A stretch of 40,303 nt of DNA from Bifidobacteriaceae bacterium (GTDB taxonomy: Bacteria; Actinomycetota; Actinomycetes; Actinomycetales; Bifidobacteriaceae): the NCBI GenBank assembly GCA_022649925.1, contig JALCOX010000009.1, forward strand, positions 1-40,303, written 5' to 3'. The notes under the pieces are model-generated. The model was given only the letters and a program-made list of their open reading frames with translations. It ran no database searches and had not been told where the DNA came from. Below are positions 31,068 to 38,821 of this stretch, in pieces (position 1 is the stretch's first letter; every line of letters begins with the position of its first letter). The translations under genes were made by a program, and so were the position numbers.

Positions 31068-32000
31068 ATGAGCACCACCGCCACCGTCGATACTGTGAAT
31101 ATCGATACGGTAAATATCGATACTGTGAATATCATCGACACGCACTTCCACATCTGGGATCTCGCCAAGCAGCGCCTTCCCTGGTTGGACGAGTGTGACG
31201 CCGCGTTCCGCCGGACCTACAGCATGGACGACTACGTCGCGCAGTATGCCCGGTATGCCGAAGGCCTTGAGTCTTCGGGCTCGGGCGCAGGCTCGGGGCC
31301 GAGCGCAGGCTCTGAACCGGGATCTGGGCCGGCCAAGCGGATTAACTTCATGGGAGGCATCTACGTCGATGCCGATACGGACGATCCGTTATTGGAAGAT
31401 CGTCTGCTCTATGAAAACAAGGATCCGCACCTGCTCGCAACCATGAATCGCGTGACGATAAGTCCGTACATGCGCATTCCGATCCGTGCCACGGGCGTGC
31501 GTGATCCTCTGCACACGGCGCAGTCTCCGGCCGGGCGGTGCCTCGAACCGTCGTTCATCGAGGGGTTGAGAGCATTGGCCGGCAAGAGCCTCATTTTCGA
31601 GAGCTGCAATCGGGCCGGCGAGCTCGAGGACCTCTACGATGCGCTCGTCCAGGTTCCACAGTTGACGGTGGTGCTCAACCATCTCGGAAACCCGGGTGAG
31701 CTGTCCACTGGGTATCTCCATGCGATGCGTAAGCTCGCCAGCCTGCCAAACCTGTACTGCAAGGTGTCCGGCTTCCCTACGTCCGACAGTGCCTTCGTCG
31801 AGGAGCTGCTCGACTTCGCGCAAGACACCTTCGCACCGGACCACCTGTTCTACGCATCAAATTGGCCCGTGGTGTCGCTGTACTCGAACTTTGCCGAGCA
31901 CCTCGACATCCTGCTGGAGCGATTCGGCGACGATCCGGGTTTCTTCTGGAAGAATGCGGCCCGCGTGTATGGGATTGATGTCAGCTCGAAGGTGAAGTGA
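31068..32000 (+). CDS. COG3618 amidohydrolase-family sugar lactonase (L-fuconolactonase-like)
   Basis: A 310-residue metal-dependent hydrolase predicted to open the aldonolactone made by the dehydrogenase. Family blocks are NIIDTHFHIWDL (metal-binding HxH), VVLNHLGNPG (usually VIDHLGKP), LYCKVSGFP and YASNWPVVSLYSNF (SDWP or SNFP in relatives). Two odd features: the N-terminus begins with three copies of a 15-bp repeat encoding DTVNI directly before the first motif, and residues 68-88 are a Gly/Ser/Pro-rich stretch (SSGSGAGSGPSAGSEPGSG) inside the domain. GAGGAAG 5 nt before the ATG fixes the start, 10 nt after the transporter stop. It is the last gene of the locus. Confidence 0.85.
   Translation: MSTTATVDTVNIDTVNIDTVNIIDTHFHIWDLAKQRLPWLDECDAAFRRTYSMDDYVAQYARYAEGLESSGSGAGSGPSAGSEPGSGPAKRINFMGGIYVDADTDDPLLEDRLLYENKDPHLLATMNRVTISPYMRIPIRATGVRDPLHTAQSPAGRCLEPSFIEGLRALAGKSLIFESCNRAGELEDLYDALVQVPQLTVVLNHLGNPGELSTGYLHAMRKLASLPNLYCKVSGFPTSDSAFVEELLDFAQDTFAPDHLFYASNWPVVSLYSNFAEHLDILLERFGDDPGFFWKNAARVYGIDVSSKVK
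31089..31133 (+). repeat. Three tandem 15-bp repeats inside the lactonase gene
   Basis: Units 31089-31103 and 31119-31133 are identical (GATACTGTGAATATC); the middle unit differs at two positions. The repeat keeps the frame and encodes DTVNI three times, so copy-number change would alter the N-terminus without a frameshift. Confidence 0.9.
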
Positions 32001-32024
32001 GGCGTTAAAACGGTCGGTGCCACC

Positions 32025-32092
32025 TTGTTCGTGGAGTTTTGACCGCTCAGTGCAGCTTTGCTGCCAGTGAGCGGTCAAAACTCCACGAACAA
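32025..32092. repeat. 25-bp perfect inverted repeat (large hairpin)
   Basis: The arms 32025-32049 and 32068-32092 are perfect reverse complements over 25 bp (TTGTTCGTGGAGTTTTGACC...). The 18-nt loop can itself form GCAGC-TTT-GCTGC. No T-run follows on the plus strand. It lies between the lactonase stop and tRNA-Ser. It could be a dispersed palindromic element or a tail hairpin of the operon. Confidence 0.9.
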
Positions 32093-32164
32093 ACTCTTTG
32101 CATGCAACACCGACACGGTTAGCGCCCCATTCGCCAGATCGAACAAAGTGTGGCATACTAGAAA

Positions 32165-32180
32165 AGTTGCTTTTGCAACT
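32165..32180 (+). other. Short hairpin abutting the 5' end of tRNA-Ser (CGA)
   Basis: AGTTGC-TTTT-GCAACT, a 6-bp stem ending exactly one base before the tRNA. It would fold in the 5' leader of the precursor tRNA, next to the RNase P cleavage point. Confidence 0.5.
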
Positions 32181-32265
32181 GGTGAAGTGTCCGAGCGGTC
32201 TAAGGAGCACGCCTCGAAAGCGTGTGAGGAGCAATCCTCCGAGAGTTCGAATCTCTCCTTCACCG
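32181..32265 (+). tRNA. tRNA-Ser (CGA)
   Basis: An 85-nt class II tRNA on the plus strand. The acceptor GGTGAAG pairs with CTTCACC. The anticodon stem-loop ACGC-CTCGAAA-GCGT gives CGA. A long variable arm (GAGGAGCAATCCTC) and T-arm GAGAGTTCGAATCTCTC follow. CCA is not encoded. A terminator follows within 10 nt. Confidence 0.95.
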
Positions 32266-32270
32266 CTATT

Positions 32271-32304
32271 AAAATCCTCCGGCCTCTTGGTTCGGAGGAT
32301 TTTT
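32271..32304 (+). terminator. Rho-independent terminator after tRNA-Ser (CGA)
   Basis: AAAATCCTCCG pairs with CGGAGGATTTT around an 11-nt loop, followed by further T. Because the stem carries A-runs on one side and T-runs on the other, it can also act for truA transcription from the opposite strand. Confidence 0.88.
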
Positions 32305-32361
32305 CGTTCGGAGGCCTTCTGCCTCCAGCACCAGTGGAAACCACTAGCACGAACACCTACC

Positions 32362-33309
32362 TCAGCCCGCCGGCAGCGTCCGCTTCGCTCGTATCAACTG
32401 CGCGCGGGAGGCGAGCTCACTATCGTCGGGATACGCCACGTGCTCGAGCGTAAGTCCCTGCGCGCCAATCGGGCCTGCCGAGCCTTCCCGCACGGGATGT
32501 GCCAATTTCTCGGCGAACCAATCAAGTGATTTCTTCCCCAGGCCAACCTGAACCTGCGCACCCACCAGAGACCTCACCATGTTGTGGGCGAAAGCGTCGG
32601 CGACGATGGTAAATTCGAGCGTCCCAGCGCCCACGGCAAGCGCACCGTACGAATCCTCAACACCATGGCTAGCATCACCATGACCATCACCATGGCCACC
32701 GCTATGAGCACGCTCAGCAACCACCGGCACGCGCCTCCACCGCGCCACCTTCACCTCACGAATCGTCGTGCCACCGGGATTGGGCGTCGCAAACGATCCA
32801 AAGTCCTGCAGCCCCACCACCATCTGCGCGGCGGCAGCGAGCGAGTCCTCGTCCAAGGCCGTCTTCACGGGCAATACGAAATGGCGCGTGCGAGGGTCTC
32901 GATAGCGCCAGTCGTCGCAGATACGGTAGATGTAGGTCCGCTCCAGCGCAGAGAACCGAGCGTCAAATCCGAGGGGCGCGGGCTTGAGGGCGAGAAGGGC
33001 GATGTCGTCAGGCACGACGTGGCGAAGACGATGCAGCAACGCCTGCGGAGGTTCAACGTCGGTGAGGTGCCCCACGGCGCGCGAAATAACCTCCGGCTCG
33101 ATGTCCACGTGGCACACCTGGTGACGCGCATGAACGCCCGTATCGGTCCGTCCAGCGACCGTGAGGCGGATTTGCGAGTCCTCGCCGGTAAGTCTGAGGA
33201 TGCGGCTCAGAGAGTCCTCCATGACCCCCTGAACGGTCCTGAGACCTGGTTGCTTGGCCCAGCCGTGAAAATGCGTGCCGTCATAGCCCAAATCGATTCG
33301 TAGCCTCAT
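32362..33309 (-). CDS. truA: tRNA pseudouridine(38-40) synthase
   Basis: Converts uridines 38-40 of the tRNA anticodon arm to pseudouridine. 315 residues from ATG 33309 (a GTG at 33312 would add one Met). The catalytic Asp is D56 in AGRTDTGVHA. Other TruA blocks are LRIDLGYDGTHFHGWAKQPGLRTVQG, FDARFSALERTYIYRI and VADAFAHNMVRSLVGA. An insertion near residues 201-220 is rich in His, Gly and Asp (SGGHGDGHGDASHG), encoded by short degenerate repeats at 32650-32709. It follows rplQ in the usual gene order of the alpha operon, after a terminator-like hairpin. Confidence 0.93.
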   Translation of the reverse strand: MRLRIDLGYDGTHFHGWAKQPGLRTVQGVMEDSLSRILRLTGEDSQIRLTVAGRTDTGVHARHQVCHVDIEPEVISRAVGHLTDVEPPQALLHRLRHVVPDDIALLALKPAPLGFDARFSALERTYIYRICDDWRYRDPRTRHFVLPVKTALDEDSLAAAAQMVVGLQDFGSFATPNPGGTTIREVKVARWRRVPVVAERAHSGGHGDGHGDASHGVEDSYGALAVGAGTLEFTIVADAFAHNMVRSLVGAQVQVGLGKKSLDWFAEKLAHPVREGSAGPIGAQGLTLEHVAYPDDSELASRAQLIRAKRTLPAG

Positions 33310-33393
33310 CACCCTCGCATTCTCTCACACGTCAGCGGACACACCCCGGCTGACGTCACCACATACACGCACCCGCACATACACGCCCGCACA

Positions 33394-33429
33394 TACAAAG
33401 AGAGGGACCGGCGGTGACCGATCCCTCTC
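33394..33429 (-). terminator. Terminator downstream of rplQ
   Basis: On the minus strand GAGAGGGA...TCCCTCTC forms an 8-bp stem, extended by CGG/CCG inside, followed by TTTGT. A second hairpin (CCCAACC-TGAG-GGTTGGG, 33457-33440) lies nearer the rplQ stop. Together they end most transcription of the ribosomal operon before truA. Confidence 0.7.
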
Positions 33430-33475
33430 ACAAGACTCCCCCAACCCTCAGGTTGGGACCGCCCGTTTGCTCAGA

Positions 33476-34123
33476 CTACTTCTCCGACTTTGCGGCTTCG
33501 TCAGCGACGTCTGCATCCTCAGCGGCCTCATCGGCTGCCGATTCGGCTTCCTTGGCGTCCTTCTCGAGGTCCACAGCGGCCTTGTCGGCCTCTGCGACGT
33601 CGGCGGAATCGTCAACGTTAGCCTCAACGGCCTCGTTGACGGCATCCTGTGCGGCACCCTCAGTCTCAGCAGCCGTGACAGCTGCGTCGACGGCAGTGGC
33701 ATCGTCCTTTGCAGCAACCTTAGTTGCGGACTCCGCTTCCTTGACGACGGCCTTCTTCGCCGACACGGGCTCGGTGACGAGCTCGATGATGGCGCGAGGA
33801 GCATTGTCTCCACCACGGGCAGCGATCTTGATGATGCGGGTGTAACCGCCCTCACGCTGCTTCATGGTCTCGGCGATGCTCGTGAAGAGCTGGTGCACGA
33901 CGGCCTTGTTGCGGATGACGCGCATCACGCGACGACGGGAGTGCAGATCTCCACGCTTTGCAAGCGTGATGAGGCGCTCCGCCAAGGGACGCAGACGCTT
34001 CGCCTTGGCGAGGGTCGTGGTGATGTGTCCATTCTGGTACAGGCTTGTAGCCATGTTGGCCAGCATCAGACGCTCATGTGCCGGGCTGGAAGCGAGATGC
34101 GCTCCATGCTTTGGTCTTGGCAT
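33476..34123 (-). CDS. rplQ: 50S ribosomal protein L17 with long acidic C-terminal tail
   Basis: A 215-residue protein. The first about 120 residues are canonical L17 ([82 protein letters not shown]). The remaining about 90 residues are Ala, Asp and Glu-rich (for example [13 protein letters not shown]) with no aromatic residues, a disordered tail seen at various lengths in actinobacterial L17. AAGGAG precedes the ATG. It is last of the alpha operon, downstream of rpoA. Confidence 0.95.
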   Translation of the reverse strand: MPRPKHGAHLASSPAHERLMLANMATSLYQNGHITTTLAKAKRLRPLAERLITLAKRGDLHSRRRVMRVIRNKAVVHQLFTSIAETMKQREGGYTRIIKIAARGGDNAPRAIIELVTEPVSAKKAVVKEAESATKVAAKDDATAVDAAVTAAETEGAAQDAVNEAVEANVDDSADVAEADKAAVDLEKDAKEAESAADEAAEDADVADEAAKSEK

Positions 34124-34220
34124 TATTTCTCCTTATGGCTCCCACATGGGAGGGCATACGCCCAACGTCCATGCAGAAGCATCAGTTCGAGGGACCTCTT
34201 CGGTTCACCCGAGACGAGAT

Positions 34221-35216
34221 TTACTCGTCTTCAGGCGTGAAGAAGGTGCCTCCCTCGAGATTTGTTGTGTCGAAGCCGAGCGGCGAAGCCTTGAGAGACA
34301 GCCCCATGGTCTGGAGCTTCTCCTTCACCTCGTCGATTGACTTCATACCGAAATTGCGAATATCGAGCAGATCCTGCTCCGTGCGAGACACCAACTCGCC
34401 CACGGTGTGGATCCCCTCGCGCTTGAGGCAGTTGTATGAACGCTGCGTCAAACTGAGATCCTCGATCGGGACTGCGAGTTCGGGGTTCGACTCCTGTACA
34501 ACTGGAGCCGGGCCGACTTCGATGCCCTCCGCCTGCGTGTTGAGCTCTCGTGCGAGTCCGAACAGCTCCACCAGGGTGGAACCTGCAGAAGCAACGGCAT
34601 CACGCGGGGTGATAGCTTCCTTCGTCTCAACATCGAGAATCAAACGGTCAAAATCGGTGCGCTGCTCGACGCGAGTTGCCTCGACCTTATAGCTCACCTT
34701 GAGAACCGGCGAATAGATGGAATCGACCGGAATGCGACCGATCTCTTGACCGTCCTGCTTGTTCTGCTGGGCGGACACGTAACCGCGGCCACGCTCGACA
34801 GTGAACTCGATTTCGAGCTCGCCGTCCTCTGCGAGGGTTGCGATGTGGAGGTCGGGGTTTGAAATGACGACTCCTGCCGGCGGCGTGATGTCTCCAGCCT
34901 TGGCTTCGCCCTCTCCGTTCTTTCGCAGGTACATGACGACTGGCTCGTCGTATTCGCTGGTGAGAACGATTCCCTTGATGTTGAGAAGAATCTCAGTGAC
35001 GTCTTCCTTCACGCCGGGAAGCGTGGTGAACTCGTGGAGTGCACCGGAAATACGCACCGAGGTCACTGCGGCACCGGGAATGGAGCTGAGCAGAGTACGG
35101 CGCAGCGAGTTTCCAATGGTGTAACCAAATCCCGGCTCCAGCGGCTCAATAGTGAAACGTGAGCGCTGGGGAGTAAGTACTTCTTCAGTCAGTGTCGGAC
35201 GCTGTGCAATAAGCAC
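34221..35216 (-). CDS. rpoA: DNA-directed RNA polymerase alpha subunit
   Basis: A 331-residue alpha subunit. The N-terminal dimerisation/assembly domain includes [30 protein letters not shown] and [12 protein letters not shown]. The C-terminal domain, which contacts UP elements and activators, is [51 protein letters not shown]. The start is GTG 35216 with AAAGGA 7-8 nt upstream. It sits between rpsK and rplQ as in other actinobacteria. Confidence 0.97.
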   Translation of the reverse strand: MLIAQRPTLTEEVLTPQRSRFTIEPLEPGFGYTIGNSLRRTLLSSIPGAAVTSVRISGALHEFTTLPGVKEDVTEILLNIKGIVLTSEYDEPVVMYLRKNGEGEAKAGDITPPAGVVISNPDLHIATLAEDGELEIEFTVERGRGYVSAQQNKQDGQEIGRIPVDSIYSPVLKVSYKVEATRVEQRTDFDRLILDVETKEAITPRDAVASAGSTLVELFGLARELNTQAEGIEVGPAPVVQESNPELAVPIEDLSLTQRSYNCLKREGIHTVGELVSRTEQDLLDIRNFGMKSIDEVKEKLQTMGLSLKASPLGFDTTNLEGGTFFTPEDE

Positions 35217-35291
35217 TTTTTTATCCTTTCAGCTCAAGCCGATCGTGCACAACCGGCTCGTGCGGGTGGATGATGTGGGAATTACCGTGCG

Positions 35292-35690
35292 TCAGACGCG
35301 GCGGCGCTTGGGAGGACGGACACCATTGTGTGCCTGTGGCGTCACATCAGAGATGGAGCCAACCTCGAGGCCTGCGGACTGCAGGGAACGGATTGCGGTT
35401 TCGCGTCCGGAACCCGGGCCCTTCACGAAGACATCAACCTTCTTGACGCCGTGCTCCATCGCCTTACGAGCGGCAGCCTCAGCGGCCATACCTGCGGCGA
35501 AAGGAGTTGACTTGCGGGAACCCTTGAAACCGACATCGCCACCAGAAGCCCATGCCAGCACAGCGCCGGACGGATCGGTGATCGAGATGATCGTGTTGTT
35601 GAATGTTGACTTGATATGCGCCTGTCCCATCGGCACGGACTTACGAGCCCTGCGTCGTGGCTTGCGCACTGCTTGCTTAGCAGCAGCCAT
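35292..35690 (-). CDS. rpsK: 30S ribosomal protein S11
   Basis: A 132-residue platform protein of the small subunit. [43 protein letters not shown] and the C-terminal [11 protein letters not shown] are diagnostic. GAGGG lies before the ATG. It lies between rpsM and rpoA. Confidence 0.97.
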   Translation of the reverse strand: MAAAKQAVRKPRRRARKSVPMGQAHIKSTFNNTIISITDPSGAVLAWASGGDVGFKGSRKSTPFAAGMAAEAAARKAMEHGVKKVDVFVKGPGSGRETAIRSLQSAGLEVGSISDVTPQAHNGVRPPKRRRV

Positions 35691-35743
35691 TTACCCTCAT
35701 TTCCTAGGAATTTAAGAATGCTGTGACAAATTGATCGTCACGA

Positions 35744-36121
35744 CTACTTGGTGGCCTTCTTCTTTCCGGCGACCGTACGCTTCGGGCCCTTGCGGGTACG
35801 TGCGTTGGTCTTGGTGCGCTGTCCGCGTACCGGAAGATGCCTGCGGTGGCGAATGCCCTGATAGCAGTTGATCTGAATCTTACGACGAATGTCAGCTTCA
35901 ACCTCACGACGGAGGTCGCCCTCGATCTTGTAATTACCTTCGAGGTAATCACGCAGGGTGATGAGCTGTTCATCTGTCAGATCCTTTGCACGGATATCAG
36001 GATCGATACCTGTCGCTGCAAGGGTTTCCTTCGCGCGCGTGCGGCCAACACCGAAGATGTAGGTGAGGGCAATTTCGATGCGCTTCTCATTGGGGATGTC
36101 GACTCCGGCAAGACGTGCCAT
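35744..36121 (-). CDS. rpsM: 30S ribosomal protein S13
   Basis: A 125-residue head protein contacting tRNA and L5. [30 protein letters not shown] and [32 protein letters not shown] are characteristic. GAAGGA lies before the ATG. The 128 nt between rpmJ and this gene contain small hairpins (CCAGG/CCTGG) but no gene. Confidence 0.97.
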   Translation of the reverse strand: MARLAGVDIPNEKRIEIALTYIFGVGRTRAKETLAATGIDPDIRAKDLTDEQLITLRDYLEGNYKIEGDLRREVEADIRRKIQINCYQGIRHRRHLPVRGQRTKTNARTRKGPKRTVAGKKKATK

Positions 36122-36249
36122 TGCGATTCCTTCTGTTCATCGGAGGTTGTGCGCCGAATCGTCCGTTCCCGGCCCAGGCCTCCGCACCTGGGGTTCAGCT
36201 TTCGCTGTGATTCAGCACCTATCTTTATTTTTACCGCTGTGGTCCGCTC

Positions 36250-36363
36250 TCAGCCCTGGCGCTGCTTGTGCCTGGGGTTAGTGCAAATCACCATGACGCG
36301 GCCGTGACGACGGATGACACGGCAATGCTCGCAGATCCGCTTCACACTTGGCTTAACCTTCAT
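36250..36363 (-). CDS. rpmJ: 50S ribosomal protein L36
   Basis: A 37-residue zinc-ribbon protein ([10 protein letters not shown]...KQRQG). The zinc ligands are kept: C11 and C14 (CEHC), C27 and H32 (CTNPRH), so this is the zinc-binding form. AAAGGA 5 nt before the ATG confirms the start. It follows infA by 22 nt. Confidence 0.97.
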   Translation of the reverse strand: MKVKPSVKRICEHCRVIRRHGRVMVICTNPRHKQRQG

Positions 36364-36385
36364 GGTTTTCCTTTACTCGTAACTA

Positions 36386-36604
36386 CTACTTGTAACGGTA
36401 CGTAATTCGACCACGGGTCAAATCGTACGGGCTCATCTCAAGCACAACGCGGTCCTGAGGCAGAATGCGAATGTAGTTCTTCCGCATCTTGCCGGAGATG
36501 GTTGCGAGAACGATGTGCTTGTTTTCCAGTTCGACTCGGAACATCGCATTCGGCAACGCCTCAACGACTTGTCCCTCGACTTCAATCACACCATCTTTTG
36601 CCAT
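36386..36604 (-). CDS. infA: Translation initiation factor IF-1
   Basis: A 72-residue OB-fold factor that binds the ribosomal A site during initiation. [61 protein letters not shown] is the complete canonical sequence. No strong Shine-Dalgarno is seen before the ATG. It is first in the infA-rpmJ-rpsM-rpsK-rpoA-rplQ unit, with a good promoter about 55 nt upstream. Confidence 0.98.
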   Translation of the reverse strand: MAKDGVIEVEGQVVEALPNAMFRVELENKHIVLATISGKMRKNYIRILPQDRVVLEMSPYDLTRGRITYRYK

Positions 36605-36665
36605 AAGCCACGTAATCCCATCCGTGAGTCCTGCTGTGTCTCACTTTAAGACACACCAACTATGC

Positions 36666-36694
36666 AATATAACACAACTGCGCCCGACGTGCAA
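36666..36694 (-). promoter_or_regulatory. Promoter of the infA-rpmJ-rpsM-rpsK-rpoA-rplQ operon
   Basis: On the minus strand TTGCAC (36694-36689) and TATATT (36671-36666) are separated by exactly 17 bp, giving a predicted start near 36659 and a leader of about 55 nt. The -35 and spacer lie inside the hairpin that follows adk. Confidence 0.7.
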
Positions 36695-36709
36695 CAGCAC
36701 GGGGCGCAG
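36678..36709 (-). terminator. Hairpin after adk, overlapping the infA promoter
   Basis: CTGCGCCC pairs with GGGCGCAG, with CGTGC/GCACG stacked inside, followed on the minus strand by TTGTGTTATATT. It acts as the adk terminator and shares bases with the infA -35 and spacer. Confidence 0.7.
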
Positions 36710-36728
36710 TAGGTCGTATTGACGAATT

Positions 36729-37301
36729 TCAGGCGGTCTTCGCGTCGAGCTTGTCAAAGATTGATTGAGCAATCTCCTCGATGTCTCCAACACCGTTCAC
36801 CGTCACGAGCAGTCCCCTCTCCTCGTATGCCTTGAGCAGCGGAGCGGTTTCCTTCTCGTAAACGTCGAGGCGCTTGGCGATGACCTCTGGGGTATCGTCG
36901 GAGCGGCCCTCAATCTCGGCGCGCTTCTTCATGCGCTCGAGCAGGATGCCACGCTCTGCGTCGAGAGCGACCACCGCGTCAAGCGGAGTCCCAAGCTTGC
37001 TGAGAATCGCATCGAGAGCCTCCACCTGAGAGGCGTTGCGCGGGTATCCATCGAGAATCCAGCCCGTGGAAGCGTCATCCTTGGCGAGGCGATCCTCGAC
37101 GATGCGGTTGGTCAGCTCGTCGGGAACGAGTTCGCCCTTCTCGATGTAGGCTCCGGCCTCCTTGCCGAGCTCGGTCTTGTTCTTTAAGTTGTAGCGGAAG
37201 ATGTCACCGGTCGAGATCGCGGGAATCGAATAGTGCTCCGACAGCTGCGCCGCCTGAGTGCCCTTGCCAACTCCTTGAGGTCCCATAATCAGCAATCGCA
37301 T
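36729..37301 (-). CDS. adk: Adenylate kinase
   Basis: Catalyses ATP + AMP to 2 ADP. 190 residues from ATG 37301 (MRLLIMGPQG). This start has AAGGA 8 nt upstream; the ATG at 37310 sits directly against that motif. The P-loop is GPQGVGKGT (residues 7-15), the AMP-binding region is STGDIFRYNL, the mobile-core segment is WILDGYPRNASQ, and the LID is the short form without zinc cysteines. It lies between secY and infA, the normal order. Confidence 0.96.
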   Translation of the reverse strand: MRLLIMGPQGVGKGTQAAQLSEHYSIPAISTGDIFRYNLKNKTELGKEAGAYIEKGELVPDELTNRIVEDRLAKDDASTGWILDGYPRNASQVEALDAILSKLGTPLDAVVALDAERGILLERMKKRAEIEGRSDDTPEVIAKRLDVYEKETAPLLKAYEERGLLVTVNGVGDIEEIAQSIFDKLDAKTA

Positions 37302-37359
37302 GTTTGCCATCCTTGTCAATTGATGCGAGGTTTGTGGGTTCGTACTGCTTACAAACGAC

Positions 37360-37383
37360 GAACGGCGCCACAGGGCGCCGTTC
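37360..37383 (-). terminator. Hairpin between secY and adk
   Basis: GAACGGCGCC pairs perfectly with GGCGCCGTTC (10 bp, 4-nt loop). The following minus-strand sequence GTCGTTTGT has only a weak T-run, so it is probably an attenuator or a processing/stability hairpin. Confidence 0.6.
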
Positions 37384-37398
37384 ATGGACTTACTACCG

Positions 37399-38694
37399 TC
37401 AGTCGGTGAGGAATCCGTTGTACTGGAATTGCTCCACCTTTGCCGCGGCCTGGCGCAATGTGTCAAGACCAACACCGGCGATAATCAGAATGGTGGTGCC
37501 TCCGAAGGGAAGCTTGCTGGACAGCTGGAGCGCCATGATCAGCACGGTAGGAATCAACGCCACGAAGAGCAAGTAAACAGCGCCCACCGTGTTGAGTCGG
37601 TTCATCACGTAATTCAGATACTGGCTCGTGGCCCTACCCGCACGGATGCCGGGAATGAAGCCACCATATTGCTTCATGTCGTCCGCCGTGTCGTCAGGGT
37701 TGAAGGTAATCGACGTGTAGAAGAAGGTGAAGAATACGATCATCACCGAGTACAGGACGATGTACCACACCGAGGTGGTGTTTGCCAGATTGGTGTTGAC
37801 CCACGACACCCAGCTCTGCTTCGAATTACCAAACTGCGCGATAAGCGTGGGAATGGCGAGAATCGACGATGCGAAGATGGGGGGAATAACGCCCGACATG
37901 TTGATCTTGAGCGGGATATAGGTGGAAGTGCCACCGTACATCTTGCGACCGATCATGCGGCGCGTATATTGCACTGGGATACGACGCTGAGACTGTTCGA
38001 CGAACACGACGAAGATCGTGATGACGATCAGTACCGCAACGACGATGCCGAACTTGACCCAGCTGCTGGACGTACCAATTTGCCACAGCTGCGGAAGGAA
38101 GCCCGAGCAGATGGAGAGAAAGATCAAGACCGACATGCCCTGGCCGATGCCCTTGTCCGTCACGAGCTCAGCCATCCACATGATCAAACCTGTAGCACCT
38201 GTCATGATGATGACCATGATGGCGAGGTTGAGCACGGAACCGTCTGGCACAACAGAAGACTTGCACGAGTAGTTGAAGAGCGCTCCGGAACGAGCGGTCA
38301 CCAGAATTGTCGTGGACTGCAGGATTGCGAGACCGATAGTCAGGTAACGGGTGTACTCAGTGAGCTTCGCCTCACCCGACTGGCCCTCTTTGTGCAACGC
38401 CTCGAATCGAGGGATGACCACGCGCAGCAGCTGGATCACAATGGACGCCGTGATGTACGGCATGATGCCCAATGCGAAGATCGACAGCTGCAGCAAGGCG
38501 CCACCTGAGAACAGGTTGACGAGTCCTACGAAGTCCTCTTGGCTTGACGCTGAGACGCACTCCTGCACGGCTTTGTAGTCCACACCCGGCGTTGGGATGA
38601 ACGAACCGATGCGATAAATAATAATGATGCCGAAGGTAAAGAGAATCTTGTTTCTCAATTCCTTCGTACGAAAGGCTTGGATGAGCGTCCTCAA
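37399..38694 (-). CDS. secY: Preprotein translocase subunit SecY
   Basis: The channel-forming subunit of the SecYEG translocon, 431 residues with ten membrane helices. Typical segments are FTFGIIIIYRIGSFIPTPG (helix 1), FALGIMPYITASIVIQLL (helix 2 and plug area), YTRRMIGRKMYGG (cytosolic loop 6-7 that contacts SecA and the ribosome), LKINMSGVIPPIFASSIL (helix 7), and GGFIPGIRAGRAT (loop 8-9). The start is TTG 38694, supported by GGAGAGGAG 5 nt upstream. It is flanked by hairpins on both sides, so it can be expressed partly independently of the ribosomal genes around it. Confidence 0.97.
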   Translation of the reverse strand: MRTLIQAFRTKELRNKILFTFGIIIIYRIGSFIPTPGVDYKAVQECVSASSQEDFVGLVNLFSGGALLQLSIFALGIMPYITASIVIQLLRVVIPRFEALHKEGQSGEAKLTEYTRYLTIGLAILQSTTILVTARSGALFNYSCKSSVVPDGSVLNLAIMVIIMTGATGLIMWMAELVTDKGIGQGMSVLIFLSICSGFLPQLWQIGTSSSWVKFGIVVAVLIVITIFVVFVEQSQRRIPVQYTRRMIGRKMYGGTSTYIPLKINMSGVIPPIFASSILAIPTLIAQFGNSKQSWVSWVNTNLANTTSVWYIVLYSVMIVFFTFFYTSITFNPDDTADDMKQYGGFIPGIRAGRATSQYLNYVMNRLNTVGAVYLLFVALIPTVLIMALQLSSKLPFGGTTILIIAGVGLDTLRQAAAKVEQFQYNGFLTD

Positions 38695-38748
38695 AACGGC
38701 TCCTCTCCTATCTTTCCCGGGTCTCCGAGGTCAAACATACTGAGCATA

Positions 38749-38790
38749 GCAAAACCCTCACCCATTGTGATGCAATGGGGAGGGTTTTGC
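38749..38790 (-). terminator. Long hairpin between rplO and secY
   Basis: GCAAAACCCTC-CCCATT and AATGGG-GAGGGTTTTGC form a near-perfect stem (one opposed mismatch) with a short loop. On the minus strand the right arm contains TTTT and is followed by TATGCT, a possible -10 box for secY. Partial termination followed by re-initiation is plausible. Confidence 0.65.
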
Positions 38791-38821
38791 GCTCAAATTG
38801 GTCGAACTATCCCCGAACTGA

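Noticed and set aside
31089-31133. CRISPR-like repeats
   Set aside because: The three 15-bp units are directly adjacent without spacers and lie inside a coding frame. No CRISPR array or cas gene is seen in the window.
30254-31168. His/Asp-rich open frame on the minus strand opposite the sugar transporter
   Set aside because: The composition is the complement of the transporter's codons; no start signal and no family resemblance.
31068-32000. Loss of activity of the lactonase because the usual SDWP motif reads SNWP
   Set aside because: Asn at this position (SNFP or SNWP) occurs in related COG3618 proteins as I recall, and the HxH motif is intact, so inactivation is not supported.
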